64,000 bases of DNA from the NCBI RefSeq assembly GCF_021655555.1, contig NZ_AP023086.1, positions 1,870,001 to 1,934,000 on the forward strand, in the 5' to 3' direction. Made by a program: the position numbers and the translations under genes. The notes beneath the pieces were generated by a model, which worked only from the letters and a program-made list of their open reading frames with translations, had not been told where the DNA came from and made no database searches. Positions 44,521 to 53,427 of the stretch are shown piece by piece. Position 1 is the first letter of the stretch. Each line of letters opens with the position of its first letter. The DNA comes from Marinagarivorans cellulosilyticus. GTDB taxonomy: Bacteria; Pseudomonadota; Gammaproteobacteria; Pseudomonadales; Cellvibrionaceae.

Positions 44521-46296
44521 TTAGCTTAGCATGGGTAGTGATTTTTGCTTGGCAAATTCTAAAAGTGTGCGCCGCAACTGCGGCTTGCGTAACGCTTGTG
44601 CCACACGCAGCTGCTGAATTTTACCTAAATTTTCTGATTGCGGCGCGTTTAACCGAGCAAGTATTGCCGATGCGGCGCGCGCGCCTGTTTCCGCGGCGCC
44701 TTCCATAAAGCCTTGAAAGGCTTCTGATGTGTGTTCGCCGCAAAACTGTAGGCTGCCGTCATTATCTTCGTATGGCATATTGGCAGCGAGATCAACATCG
44801 CCAGCTTTTATCGCCATGTAACTACCTAGCGACCATTTATGAATCGGCCATAGCATGCGTGCAGAATTACCCAAATAGCCTTCTTTAACACCAGGGTACA
44901 CGGCATCTAGCGGCGTTAATAAGCTATGCCATTGTTCTTCTGCGGTGCCTTCGCCAACGCTAAAGCCGGCATTGCCGCCGACAAAGTTTGTCCACAAACC
45001 CTGCGTACCTTCTTGCCCACGCGAGGTGTCCCACAGGTTGTGAATATCGCGCTCAAGTGTTGTTTTTTGATCAATAACCAGTGAACCATCGTGGCCTTTA
45101 GAGCGCCAAGGCTTACGCGATTTAAACTGCCCCATCAGTTTGGCGTTGGTGCCGTAAGTAATGGTGTTAATAATATCGATATTGCTTTGGCGTAAAGTGC
45201 CGGCTGCAATTTTTACTTTGCGCAGTGTCGAAAAGGGCAATGCTAATACAATGTGCGGCGCTTTTACTTTAAGCGTATTGCCGTGGGCTGTTTTGAAGGA
45301 CGCAATATAGTGGTCGTCTTTTCGCGCCAGCGCCACCAGCTCGTGTTCGGTGTGTATGCTTTCACCCAAGCGTTTGGTCATTTCTCGAGCGGGGCCTTCA
45401 TTGCCATCGTGAAAGCGCATAATTTCGTCGGAGTCGCCAAAGGGTTTGAATTCTTGCTTGTCGCCTTTGCCCTCAATGTAAGAAACACATGCGCCATTAC
45501 GCCCGCATGGGTAAAGGTCCAGCAAGTTAAAGACCGAAAGCTGTTCCATCTCTAAACCGAATTCACCTACAAAGGCAAAGTGAAGCACCTTCATTAGGGT
45601 ATCGCTGGCGCCGTTATTTTGTAAAAATTGGATAAGTGTTGTTTGGCTATCTATTTCTTTTCTGCGTGTATTCACATCGCAATCGGAACCGTTGTTTTCA
45701 AGTTCGGCTAGCTCTAGGTTTATTTTGCGTATGGCTTGGTCAATAGGTTTGAATGCTTCAATAATTTGCTTTTGGGTTAAAAACTTGCCGCCGATATTAT
45801 ATTGGTAGCCGTAGGCAATATTTTTAGGCAGTGAGTTGGGCAGGTTGTCTAGTTGAAGGTCAAACTCTTTTGCAAAGTGCTGCATAACTACATGATCGGT
45901 GTCTATTAGCTCGCCGCCAAGTTCGGCAACTTGATCGCCTTCAAAGTAGCCTTTTTCTGTCGAAAATGTTCTACCGCCGGTGCGCTTAGAGGCTTCATAC
46001 AGCGCGACGTTAACGCCAGACTCTTTTAAACGATAGCTACAGTGCACACCAGCAAGGCCGGCTCCAACAACAATAACTTCTAACTCGCTACTTGGGTTAT
46101 AGCTGGATCGCTCTGCTGATAATGTCGGTGTGGCGGCATTACAACCGGCGAGTGTTGCGGCGCTGGCAATCGCCGATAAACGCAATAGTTCACGGCGGCG
46201 GGCATATATTGGATCTAGCTTAGCGCTAAGGGCTTGGTCGCGTTGGTGGTGATGTAGCATTTGCTTTAGCTGAGAAAAAAAAGGGCTGCGTGCCAT
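44521..46296 (-). CDS. FAD-dependent amine-oxidase-family lipoprotein
   Basis: A 591-residue protein. The N-terminal RRRELLRLSAIASAATLAGC combines a twin-arginine-like signal with a lipobox (C52). The Rossmann motif VIVVGAGLAGVHCSYRL (about 74-90), the EASKRTGGRT segment (about 101-110), AELGGELID and the C-terminal FCGEHTSEAFQGFMEGAAETG (split as FCGEHTSEAF and GFMEGAAETG) match flavin monoamine oxidases. Tat export of a folded FAD enzyme fits. It would oxidise an amine with H2O2 production. It is preceded by AGGAAAACCC and lies 57 bp after the kinase gene. Confidence 0.85.
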   Translation of the reverse strand: MARSPFFSQLKQMLHHHQRDQALSAKLDPIYARRRELLRLSAIASAATLAGCNAATPTLSAERSSYNPSSELEVIVVGAGLAGVHCSYRLKESGVNVALYEASKRTGGRTFSTEKGYFEGDQVAELGGELIDTDHVVMQHFAKEFDLQLDNLPNSLPKNIAYGYQYNIGGKFLTQKQIIEAFKPIDQAIRKINLELAELENNGSDCDVNTRRKEIDSQTTLIQFLQNNGASDTLMKVLHFAFVGEFGLEMEQLSVFNLLDLYPCGRNGACVSYIEGKGDKQEFKPFGDSDEIMRFHDGNEGPAREMTKRLGESIHTEHELVALARKDDHYIASFKTAHGNTLKVKAPHIVLALPFSTLRKVKIAAGTLRQSNIDIINTITYGTNAKLMGQFKSRKPWRSKGHDGSLVIDQKTTLERDIHNLWDTSRGQEGTQGLWTNFVGGNAGFSVGEGTAEEQWHSLLTPLDAVYPGVKEGYLGNSARMLWPIHKWSLGSYMAIKAGDVDLAANMPYEDNDGSLQFCGEHTSEAFQGFMEGAAETGARAASAILARLNAPQSENLGKIQQLRVAQALRKPQLRRTLLEFAKQKSLPMLS

Positions 46297-46353
46297 GGGT
46301 TTTCCTATTGTGTTAATTGCAGGTGCGCAGTGATAGCCCGCACAGTTTTTGTT

Positions 46354-48084
46354 TTAATCGAACTTTATGCCGGTCAGGGCGTTTTCTAACTGGCTGCGCT
46401 GGTGCGATGCCAAAGCCAGTGAAGCGGTATCGGCAAGCGACGCCGCTAAAGAGAATTCATCTTCCGTCCATTTGCGCATGGTGCCGATATGCTCGTGGCA
46501 TAAAACCCCGTACATTCGACCGCCAACCCAAATTGGCGCATCTAACATGCTAGATATGCCTAACGATGAGCAGTAATCCAATAGTTCACGCGTTGAGCTA
46601 TGGAAAAAAACATCGTCGGCGGCAATGGCAAGTTCGGCGTTAAGGGCTTCGAAATACGAGGGGTAATGCTGGGCTTCTAAAATGCCACCACTGGAATGAG
46701 TGTTGTATTGGCGTTCGAATAAATCTAAGCAACGAATACTTTGCCTATCTTCGGCGAGTGTCCAAATACTTACGCGAGCAGAGTCTAATATCTCGGCGGC
46801 CGAACATGTGATGTCGCGCAGTGAATCGGTCAGTTGGCCCCCGCGGTTTTTACGTAAGCGCAAGACCAAGGCGTTCATCGCATCGCGGCGGCGACTTTGT
46901 AGCGACTGTTGCTGGCGTAGGCGTGCAAGGTCGGCCTGTACGCTGGCAAGATTGCTCCAGTCTTCTGGGCGTGAGTATTGCCCACTGGTATTGTTGCCCG
47001 AACTTGTGTGGCTTTGTGATCGGTGAGAATGCGCTGTGTGTGCGCTACTCGATGAGGGCGCAGTTTGTTGTGAGCATTGCGAAGCTTGCGAGCGCGATGC
47101 CGATGGCTGCGGTTCGTAATGGGGTGTTGATGAGTGGCTATATTGTGATGGCGGCGTGCCTGATACAACCGTTGGGTTATTCGCTTCTGTATTTGGCGGC
47201 GCAGTTAAATCATTAACGTCAATACTCGATAGTAAATCGGCAATGTTAGCGGCATTGCCCAGTCGAGTTTGCGGGTTTTTTTCTAGGACTTGGCTGAGTA
47301 AATCGCCTAGCGGGTGGGCTTGCAACCATGCGGGCATGGGAACGGGTTGATCGGACATTTGTTCAAAGAACAATTTAGCAATAGTTTCTCCTGCCATTAC
47401 ACGCCGCCCTTGCAAGCACTCTAAAAAAATTAAACCCCAAGAGTATAAATCGGAGGCCGGCGTTAGTGCTTTGCCGTGCAAGTGTTCTGGCGAGGTATAG
47501 GCATAGGTGCCCACAAAGCTCTTGGTGGCCGTAATGCGGCTAAGGTCGTTTGCCGCCTCGCCGAATAATGTGGATATACCAAAGTCCAAAAGCTTCACAT
47601 GAAAGCCGCGGCGGGTTTGCGAAATCATGATATTGTCGGGCTTTAAATCGCGGTGTAAAACGCCGTGGTCATGTGCGCAGGCCAAAGCATCCAAGACTTG
47701 CAGCATTAAATCTTTGGCTTGGGCGGGACTAAGTTGACCATTTTCGCAGGGTAACTTGTGTAGCGTATGGCCTGGGACAAATTCAAAGACGGTGAACATG
47801 CCTTCGTCTTGTTCGTGCCCCGAGTCTATTAAACGTACAATATTGGGGTGGCTAAACTTTGCGCATAGTCGCATTTCACGGCGGAAGCGTTCGACAATGC
47901 TTTGGTTATCGGCTTCGTTGCCAGGTTTCATCACTTTAATCGCGACATCTTGGCCGGTACTCAGCTGAGTGGCCTTATAGACAGAGCCAAACCCACCTTG
48001 CCCCAATAATGAATTTATTTTGTACTTTGCGGCAAATTCGTGTGATGAAAAAAGCGAATCTGAAAAAGAATAATTACCAGCCAC
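46354..48084 (-). CDS. Ser/Thr protein kinase with C-terminal GAF domain
   Basis: A 576-residue cytosolic protein. The kinase domain (about 21-290) has GQGGFGSVY, K50 in VAIK, catalytic HRDLKPDN (D146) and DFG (D167). A low-complexity linker rich in S, H, Q and T (about 300-375) and a short coiled coil follow. A GAF domain (about 410-565) contains the LGISSMLDAPIWVGGRMYGVLCHEH stretch (as two halves). No membrane helix is seen. The start is GTG with AGGAG upstream. It is probably activated by a GAF ligand, and the FHA protein in the cluster is a natural phospho-partner. Confidence 0.9.
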   Translation of the reverse strand: MAGNYSFSDSLFSSHEFAAKYKINSLLGQGGFGSVYKATQLSTGQDVAIKVMKPGNEADNQSIVERFRREMRLCAKFSHPNIVRLIDSGHEQDEGMFTVFEFVPGHTLHKLPCENGQLSPAQAKDLMLQVLDALACAHDHGVLHRDLKPDNIMISQTRRGFHVKLLDFGISTLFGEAANDLSRITATKSFVGTYAYTSPEHLHGKALTPASDLYSWGLIFLECLQGRRVMAGETIAKLFFEQMSDQPVPMPAWLQAHPLGDLLSQVLEKNPQTRLGNAANIADLLSSIDVNDLTAPPNTEANNPTVVSGTPPSQYSHSSTPHYEPQPSASRSQASQCSQQTAPSSSSAHTAHSHRSQSHTSSGNNTSGQYSRPEDWSNLASVQADLARLRQQQSLQSRRRDAMNALVLRLRKNRGGQLTDSLRDITCSAAEILDSARVSIWTLAEDRQSIRCLDLFERQYNTHSSGGILEAQHYPSYFEALNAELAIAADDVFFHSSTRELLDYCSSLGISSMLDAPIWVGGRMYGVLCHEHIGTMRKWTEDEFSLAASLADTASLALASHQRSQLENALTGIKFD

Positions 48085-48737
48085 GAGAGCTCCTATTAAG
48101 GCTATACCGTTTAGCCACGAACCCGCTTATAAAGTCGACGCCTTGTACGAAAACTCTGCTGTACGCGTGCAAAGTTTATCTATCATCCTTGTGTTGTGTA
48201 GAGCACATATGCTCGCCGCGAGAGTGATATGTTAATTCCTTTAAAACCAAGAGGTCGCTATCAAACAGGTCATTTATTGTGATTGTAAATCTGTTAGCTG
48301 GCCATCATAGAATGGTAGCGCCGATATTTGTTAGGGCATTTCAAACGCACGTTTAATTTAATGCGCTAAATGAATGCGAAAAATGCGTTAACAAAAAGTT
48401 TGGCCGGTACTATAACCAGTGTCATAAATGGCATCAATAAGGTAGGCGTAAGTTTAAGCCTTGTAGCTCGCAAATTTAATGCTCACGTGTGGAGGCGTTA
48501 AATTTGTTTGACGTCAATATCCTTATTGAGGGGCTCAATGCAACTGATAAAACATGCTTGTTTAAAAATTATTCAGTTGATAAGAGATCCTTGCTGAGTA
48601 AACATTCTACGGTGTCTTTGCTGTAATTCCATTACACATCATTACACCTAATAATGCCGCCTAATGCATTCGTTATATTTTGGCTGCGTCACCAATGTGG
48701 TGCGCAAGACCAGTTGTTGCATTAATCCTCTTATTTA
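48085..48737. other. Intergenic region upstream of the kinase gene
   Basis: 653 bp between the 3' end of the polB-like gene and the kinase gene. No credible gene is seen, and short frames lack ribosome binding sites. It holds regulator site 2 (48631-48648) about 550 bp from the kinase start, so either a long leader or a separate small RNA is made. Confidence 0.5.
48631..48648 (-). promoter_or_regulatory. Direct-repeat regulator site 2 (TGTAAT-n4-TGTAAT)
   Basis: Read on the minus strand as GGTGTAAT then TGTGTAAT with 10-bp phasing. A -10-like TAGAAT (48609-48604) starts 27 bases after the second half-site starts, nearly the same distance as at site 1. The direction is towards the kinase gene. 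Confidence 0.6.
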
Positions 48738-51164
48738 TTAATCTTTGAATAGAGGAAGTTGTGCAGCGGTAATGTGGTCAAAGTTTAAGCCGATAAATTG
48801 TAAGACGCTGTCGGCAACAGGTTTAAGCTGGCGCTCTACATATTCGTTGTACGCAATGGTGCCTTGTAAGTTAAGTTCTGCTGCCTCTTCATCTACCGGT
48901 TCTGGGCCTGTAGTGGTCAATATATAGCTGATCCAATCGCCCCGCCTTTTGTGTATGCCTTGGCCCTGCAAGCGCTTAGCGGCTTGTACGTGCGGTGGAA
49001 TGTTTTTGTGGTAATCGTCAATGTTGCGACGAAGGCGCTTGCGATATATGAGATCGCGGTTGCATTTACCCGCGAGCACAGCTTGGGTTGTTTCCTGAAT
49101 AAACCCTTCTACGCGGGTATCTTCAAAAACCAGTTGGTAAAGCTTTTCTTGAAACTTTTTGGCCAGCGGTGTCCAGTCTGTTCTTACGCTTTCCAACCCC
49201 TTAAAGACCAATTGTTCTTCATCATTTTTACGAATAATACCTGCATAGCGCTTTTTGCTGCCAAGTGTAGAATTACGAATAGTCGGCATTAAAAATTTTA
49301 AATAATGTGTTTCAAATTCAACTTCAAGTGCACAGCTTATTTCGTAATCATTACGTAGCTTTTGCTGCCAGTTCTTATTTAGGTGGTCAGCAAGATTATG
49401 GCCGATACTTAAGGATTCATCCTCACTTTTTTGGTTGCCGATCCAAACAAAAACAGAGTCTGTGTCGCCATAAATAACTTGATGGCCTAGCGATTCTATC
49501 CAATCTTTTGTTTGCTGAATAATTTGGTGGCCACGTAAAGTGATTGAGCTGCAAACCCTTGGGTCGAAAAAGCGGCAGCCAGTAGAGCCCAGCACGCCAT
49601 AAAACGAATTCATTATAATTTTAATGGCTTGCGATAGCGGCTGATTTTTGTGCTTTTTGGCTTCGTCCCGCGCTTGCCATAAATCTTCAATAATCTTGGG
49701 GAGTAAATGTTCTGTTTTAGAAAAAATGGCTTTATTAAAGCCAGGGATTAACTCGTCTTGGGCCGGGTCGGTATGCTGGGCGTACCAGTAACTGTAAGGG
49801 TCGATGCAAAAGGTGCGAATAATACTAGGATATAGGCTTTTAAAATCTAATACCAAAATGTTTTGGTATATACCCGGCTTAGAGTTAAGCACATAACCGC
49901 CTGGGCTAATAATGCTCGATTGAAGCTCGCCTAAGTTAGGCGCAATATAGCCCTTACGATGAAGCTGAGGTAAATAAGCAAATTCAAACGAGGCAACCGA
50001 GCCTCCCATTCTGTCCATGGCTAGCCCTGTAAGCTGGCTGCGGGCAATTGAAAATTCCAATAATTTTGTTTCACCAAAGATAGACCATACCAATTTGCAG
50101 TCGTGCAAATTGTAAGCACTTAACGCTTTGGGGTTATTGATATATAGGTGGGTAATTTCATCACCACGATGCTGGGCTTGAATTAACTTATTGTCATTAA
50201 CCACAATTTTGGCAACGTCATTAAGCTTAAAACTTGGGAAGTTATAGGTTGCTGATTTTAAAACATCAATACCATCGAGCGCGACCCGACCAGGAAGGCT
50301 AAGGTAAAAGCGGCGATTATCTTTATCCTCTCGCCATTTTAAGGGAGTTTTTCCGCGCGTTATAGCGAGCGGTATCTTGTGTTTTTGACATAAGTTATCG
50401 AGTACTTTTAAATCGAACTGAATAACATTCCACCCCATCAAAATATCGGGGTCATACTCTTGTAACCATTGGAAAAAACGCTGTAGGCATTCCTTTTGTG
50501 TCGTGCAGTTAATCACCGTGGCAGTTTGCGAGGGGGCTGCTTCCATCAATTCGCGCTGCGTTTGTATCGACCATTGTTCATTGTGCACAATAAAGATAAA
50601 ACTAACTTCTGGATTGTATGCCGCTATCGAGTACAGCGTATTGGCATCCATTGTGGTTTCTATATCAATGGAAATGCTGCGTAGCTGCGGCCGATAACGG
50701 CTAGGGCTTAAGCGAGGGTTTTTAACGAGCGCATGGCCTTTTCTTGCAATTGTCTGGCCAGAAATACTCAGCCCGCCGGTTATAAAGCGTTCCATTAAAT
50801 ACCGTTCTGGCGGCCGAATATCGGCTTCCCATACTGCAATGTTACTTTGATTCAAGCGGGCTTCGGCGTCGCGGGCTGTGTGATAGCTTAAAAAGTACAG
50901 CGGACAGGTCAGTTCATTGCGGTAGTTTTTAAAAAGCTTTGTGCCAATGCGGTATTGGCGTGGATTAAGTTGCAGGGCGATTGCAGGAAGATCTTCTTGC
51001 CGTACAAAAATCACGGCTTCTTGATGCTCTATTTCTATGCAAATTGGGCCGTTATCACTCGAACACCAAAATTCGAGCGTAATGCCGTTAGCGGTTTCAT
51101 GCCATTGCTTGGTTAGGAGAAAAGCGTCGATCAAGGGTTTGTGCTCTGGTTGAGGTGGCCGCAT
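48738..51164 (-). CDS. polB: DNA polymerase II (family B)
   Basis: An 808-residue family B polymerase. The 3'-5' exonuclease (about 150-380) has the SIDIETT ExoI and GWNVIQFDLKVL ExoII motifs. Polymerase motifs A (DFKSLYPSII, about 440), B (KIIMNSFYGVLGS) and C (YGDTDSVFVWIG, about 560) are all intact. E. coli PolB has 783 residues. It is an SOS-linked repair and translesion polymerase in the type species. No LexA box was evident on the promoter side by eye. Confidence 0.95.
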   Translation of the reverse strand: MRPPQPEHKPLIDAFLLTKQWHETANGITLEFWCSSDNGPICIEIEHQEAVIFVRQEDLPAIALQLNPRQYRIGTKLFKNYRNELTCPLYFLSYHTARDAEARLNQSNIAVWEADIRPPERYLMERFITGGLSISGQTIARKGHALVKNPRLSPSRYRPQLRSISIDIETTMDANTLYSIAAYNPEVSFIFIVHNEQWSIQTQRELMEAAPSQTATVINCTTQKECLQRFFQWLQEYDPDILMGWNVIQFDLKVLDNLCQKHKIPLAITRGKTPLKWREDKDNRRFYLSLPGRVALDGIDVLKSATYNFPSFKLNDVAKIVVNDNKLIQAQHRGDEITHLYINNPKALSAYNLHDCKLVWSIFGETKLLEFSIARSQLTGLAMDRMGGSVASFEFAYLPQLHRKGYIAPNLGELQSSIISPGGYVLNSKPGIYQNILVLDFKSLYPSIIRTFCIDPYSYWYAQHTDPAQDELIPGFNKAIFSKTEHLLPKIIEDLWQARDEAKKHKNQPLSQAIKIIMNSFYGVLGSTGCRFFDPRVCSSITLRGHQIIQQTKDWIESLGHQVIYGDTDSVFVWIGNQKSEDESLSIGHNLADHLNKNWQQKLRNDYEISCALEVEFETHYLKFLMPTIRNSTLGSKKRYAGIIRKNDEEQLVFKGLESVRTDWTPLAKKFQEKLYQLVFEDTRVEGFIQETTQAVLAGKCNRDLIYRKRLRRNIDDYHKNIPPHVQAAKRLQGQGIHKRRGDWISYILTTTGPEPVDEEAAELNLQGTIAYNEYVERQLKPVADSVLQFIGLNFDHITAAQLPLFKD

Positions 51165-51314
51165 GTTACCACCAGATCGAACCGGTTATTAGCTACCCGG
51201 CGCTATCAATAGTCTTTTGCAATAAAAAGTACCTTAAACAGCCATAGTTTTGTCACAGTTTGGCGATAGCTTCTAGCCGTTTTTCTCTACTACCGTTATT
51301 GAAAAGGAATATCT

Positions 51315-53345
51315 ATGTCGATGGTTAAAAATTACGGTTTTGGTGCCGTGTTGTTAAGTTCTACGGTTTTTCTGGTTGCTTGTAACGATTCTGATAATAA
51401 TAGAGCGGCAAGTTCGGCGGAAAGTTCTTCTGTGGCTGCGCCGGTACAGCTGACGCTACGGGTGATGGAAACCTCCGATTTACATGCCAATGTTATGAAT
51501 TATAACTACTACCAGAATAGGCCGGATGACTCTGTGGGGTTGGTCAAGACTGCAACCTTAATTCAGCAGGCGCATGATGCTGTAGACAACAGTGTATTGG
51601 TTGATAATGGTGATTTAATTCAAGGCAGCCCGCTTGGGGATTATTTTGCTAAGGTAAGTGGTTTATCTACCGGTGTAATTCACCCTATTTTTAAAGCGAT
51701 GAACCAACTAGATTACGATGTGGCGAATATTGGTAATCACGAATTCAACTACGGCTTGAGCTTTTTAGACGAGGCCATTGATGACGCTAACTTCCCGTAT
51801 ATATCGAGTAATGTGTTTATTGATGACGGTGATAATAATGCGGATAACGACGAGCCCTATTTTTTACCCTATTTGCTTCAAGAAAAAACCGTTATAGATC
51901 AAGCAGGGGCTTCGCATACCTTACGCATTGGTTATTTGGGGTTTGTACCGCCACAAATTATGCAGTGGGATCAGGCGAACTTAACCGGAAAGGTTATTGC
52001 TAAAGATATGGTAGCAATGGCGCAGCGTTACGTGCCAGAGCTTCAAGCGCAAGGCGCTGATATTATTATTGCGATAGCGCATTCGGGCTTAGTGACGGCA
52101 ACTGCAAAAGGCTTAGACGAAAACGCAAGTTATTATCTCGCGGGAGTTGATGGTATCGATGCCATTATGTTTGGGCATGCTCATCGCAACTTTCCTGGCG
52201 ATGCCGGATATGAAGGGCTTGAGGCCGTCGATAATATTAAAGGGACTATTCGAGGTGTAGCTGCTGTAATGCCGGGCTATTGGGGTAAATACCTCGGTTA
52301 TATTGACCTGAGTTTAGAATATGCAGCTCCAACAGGGTGGCGCGTTAAAGATAGCCAATCTGTATTGCTACCCATATCATCAACAAATGAAGACCGTTCG
52401 ATAACATCTCTAGTGGATTCGCACCCTGGAATTGTTGAAGCAGTTGCTGATGATCATACAATTGTTGCCGATTGGGTAAGTCAGCCTTTTGCAAAAATAA
52501 CGGCGCCCATTAATAGTTTTTTTGCACTTGTGCAAGATGACCCTTCGATTCAAATCGTAACGGATGCGCAGAAATGGTATGTCGAGAATATTGTTAAGGG
52601 CACAGATTACGATGGTCTGCCGATTTTATCTGTAGGGGCACCTTTTCGAGCTGGCCGAGGCGGCCCGGATGATTACACTAATTTGGCGGCAGGTGACGTT
52701 GCTTACGGTAATGTTGCTGACCTTTATATTTACCCTAATACACTAAAGGTACTAATGCTAAGCGGAGCCCAAGTTAAAGAGTGGCTAGAAATGTCTGCTG
52801 GGCAGTTTAATGCACTGACTATTGGCGGTGTGGATCAGCCATTAATTAACGAAGATTTCCCGAGTTATAATTTTGATGTGATCGATGGCGTAACTTACCA
52901 GTTAGATTTGTCTGTGCCACCAAAGTACAGCGTGGCGGGTGAGCTTGCCAATGCCGATAGTCAGCGTATTAAAAATTTACATTACCAAGGGCAACCCGTT
53001 GCTGATGAACAAATGTTTTTGGTTGCGTCTAATAATTATCGTGCATCAGGTGGCGGTAATTTCCCGGGTATTACTGCGGATAAAATCGTAATCGATGCTC
53101 CTGATGAAAACCGACAAGCTGTTGCCGACTATTTAGTTGTAAAAACTCAGCAAAACCCCGAAAGTGGATTTGACCCTTCAGCAGATAAAAATTGGCGCTT
53201 TGTTGCCTTGCCAGGTACCAGTGCGTTATTTTGGGGGAGTGCTGGTGATGCCGCTAGAAGCTTTGCCGCAAGTAATGCGGCTATAGAATACGTTAGTCAA
53301 AATGATGAAGGCTTTGGTGTTTATCGCATCAATTTTGATGACTAA
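51315..53345 (+). CDS. cpdB: 2',3'-cyclic-nucleotide 2'-phosphodiesterase/3'-nucleotidase
   Basis: A 676-residue protein. Lipobox LVAC (C23) and a serine-rich spacer precede the metallophosphoesterase domain (about 48-330), with METSDLHAN, DNGDLIQGSPL, NIGNHEFNYGL and FGHAHRNFPG metal-site motifs. The 5'-nucleotidase C-terminal domain (about 385-640) has the substrate-binding regions SAGQFNAL, SYNFDVIDGVTY and ASNNYRASGGG. Similarity to E. coli CpdB is extensive. The lipobox replaces the simple signal peptide of E. coli. It hydrolyses 2',3'-cyclic nucleotides and 3'-nucleotides for phosphate and nucleoside salvage. AAGGAATATCT precedes the ATG. Confidence 0.95.
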   Translation: MSMVKNYGFGAVLLSSTVFLVACNDSDNNRAASSAESSSVAAPVQLTLRVMETSDLHANVMNYNYYQNRPDDSVGLVKTATLIQQAHDAVDNSVLVDNGDLIQGSPLGDYFAKVSGLSTGVIHPIFKAMNQLDYDVANIGNHEFNYGLSFLDEAIDDANFPYISSNVFIDDGDNNADNDEPYFLPYLLQEKTVIDQAGASHTLRIGYLGFVPPQIMQWDQANLTGKVIAKDMVAMAQRYVPELQAQGADIIIAIAHSGLVTATAKGLDENASYYLAGVDGIDAIMFGHAHRNFPGDAGYEGLEAVDNIKGTIRGVAAVMPGYWGKYLGYIDLSLEYAAPTGWRVKDSQSVLLPISSTNEDRSITSLVDSHPGIVEAVADDHTIVADWVSQPFAKITAPINSFFALVQDDPSIQIVTDAQKWYVENIVKGTDYDGLPILSVGAPFRAGRGGPDDYTNLAAGDVAYGNVADLYIYPNTLKVLMLSGAQVKEWLEMSAGQFNALTIGGVDQPLINEDFPSYNFDVIDGVTYQLDLSVPPKYSVAGELANADSQRIKNLHYQGQPVADEQMFLVASNNYRASGGGNFPGITADKIVIDAPDENRQAVADYLVVKTQQNPESGFDPSADKNWRFVALPGTSALFWGSAGDAARSFAASNAAIEYVSQNDEGFGVYRINFDD

Positions 53346-53390
53346 TCGGCAGCAGGCTCACGCAGTTTTAGTGATGGAAAGCTGAACAAT

Positions 53391-53427
53391 AAAAAGCCCG
53401 CCCTGATAGCTAAGGCGGGCTTTTTTT
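53391..53427 (+). terminator. Intrinsic terminator after cpdB
   Basis: GCCCGCC (53396-53402) and GGCGGGC (53414-53420) are flanked by A5 and T7 tracts, 45 bp after the stop. Confidence 0.95.
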
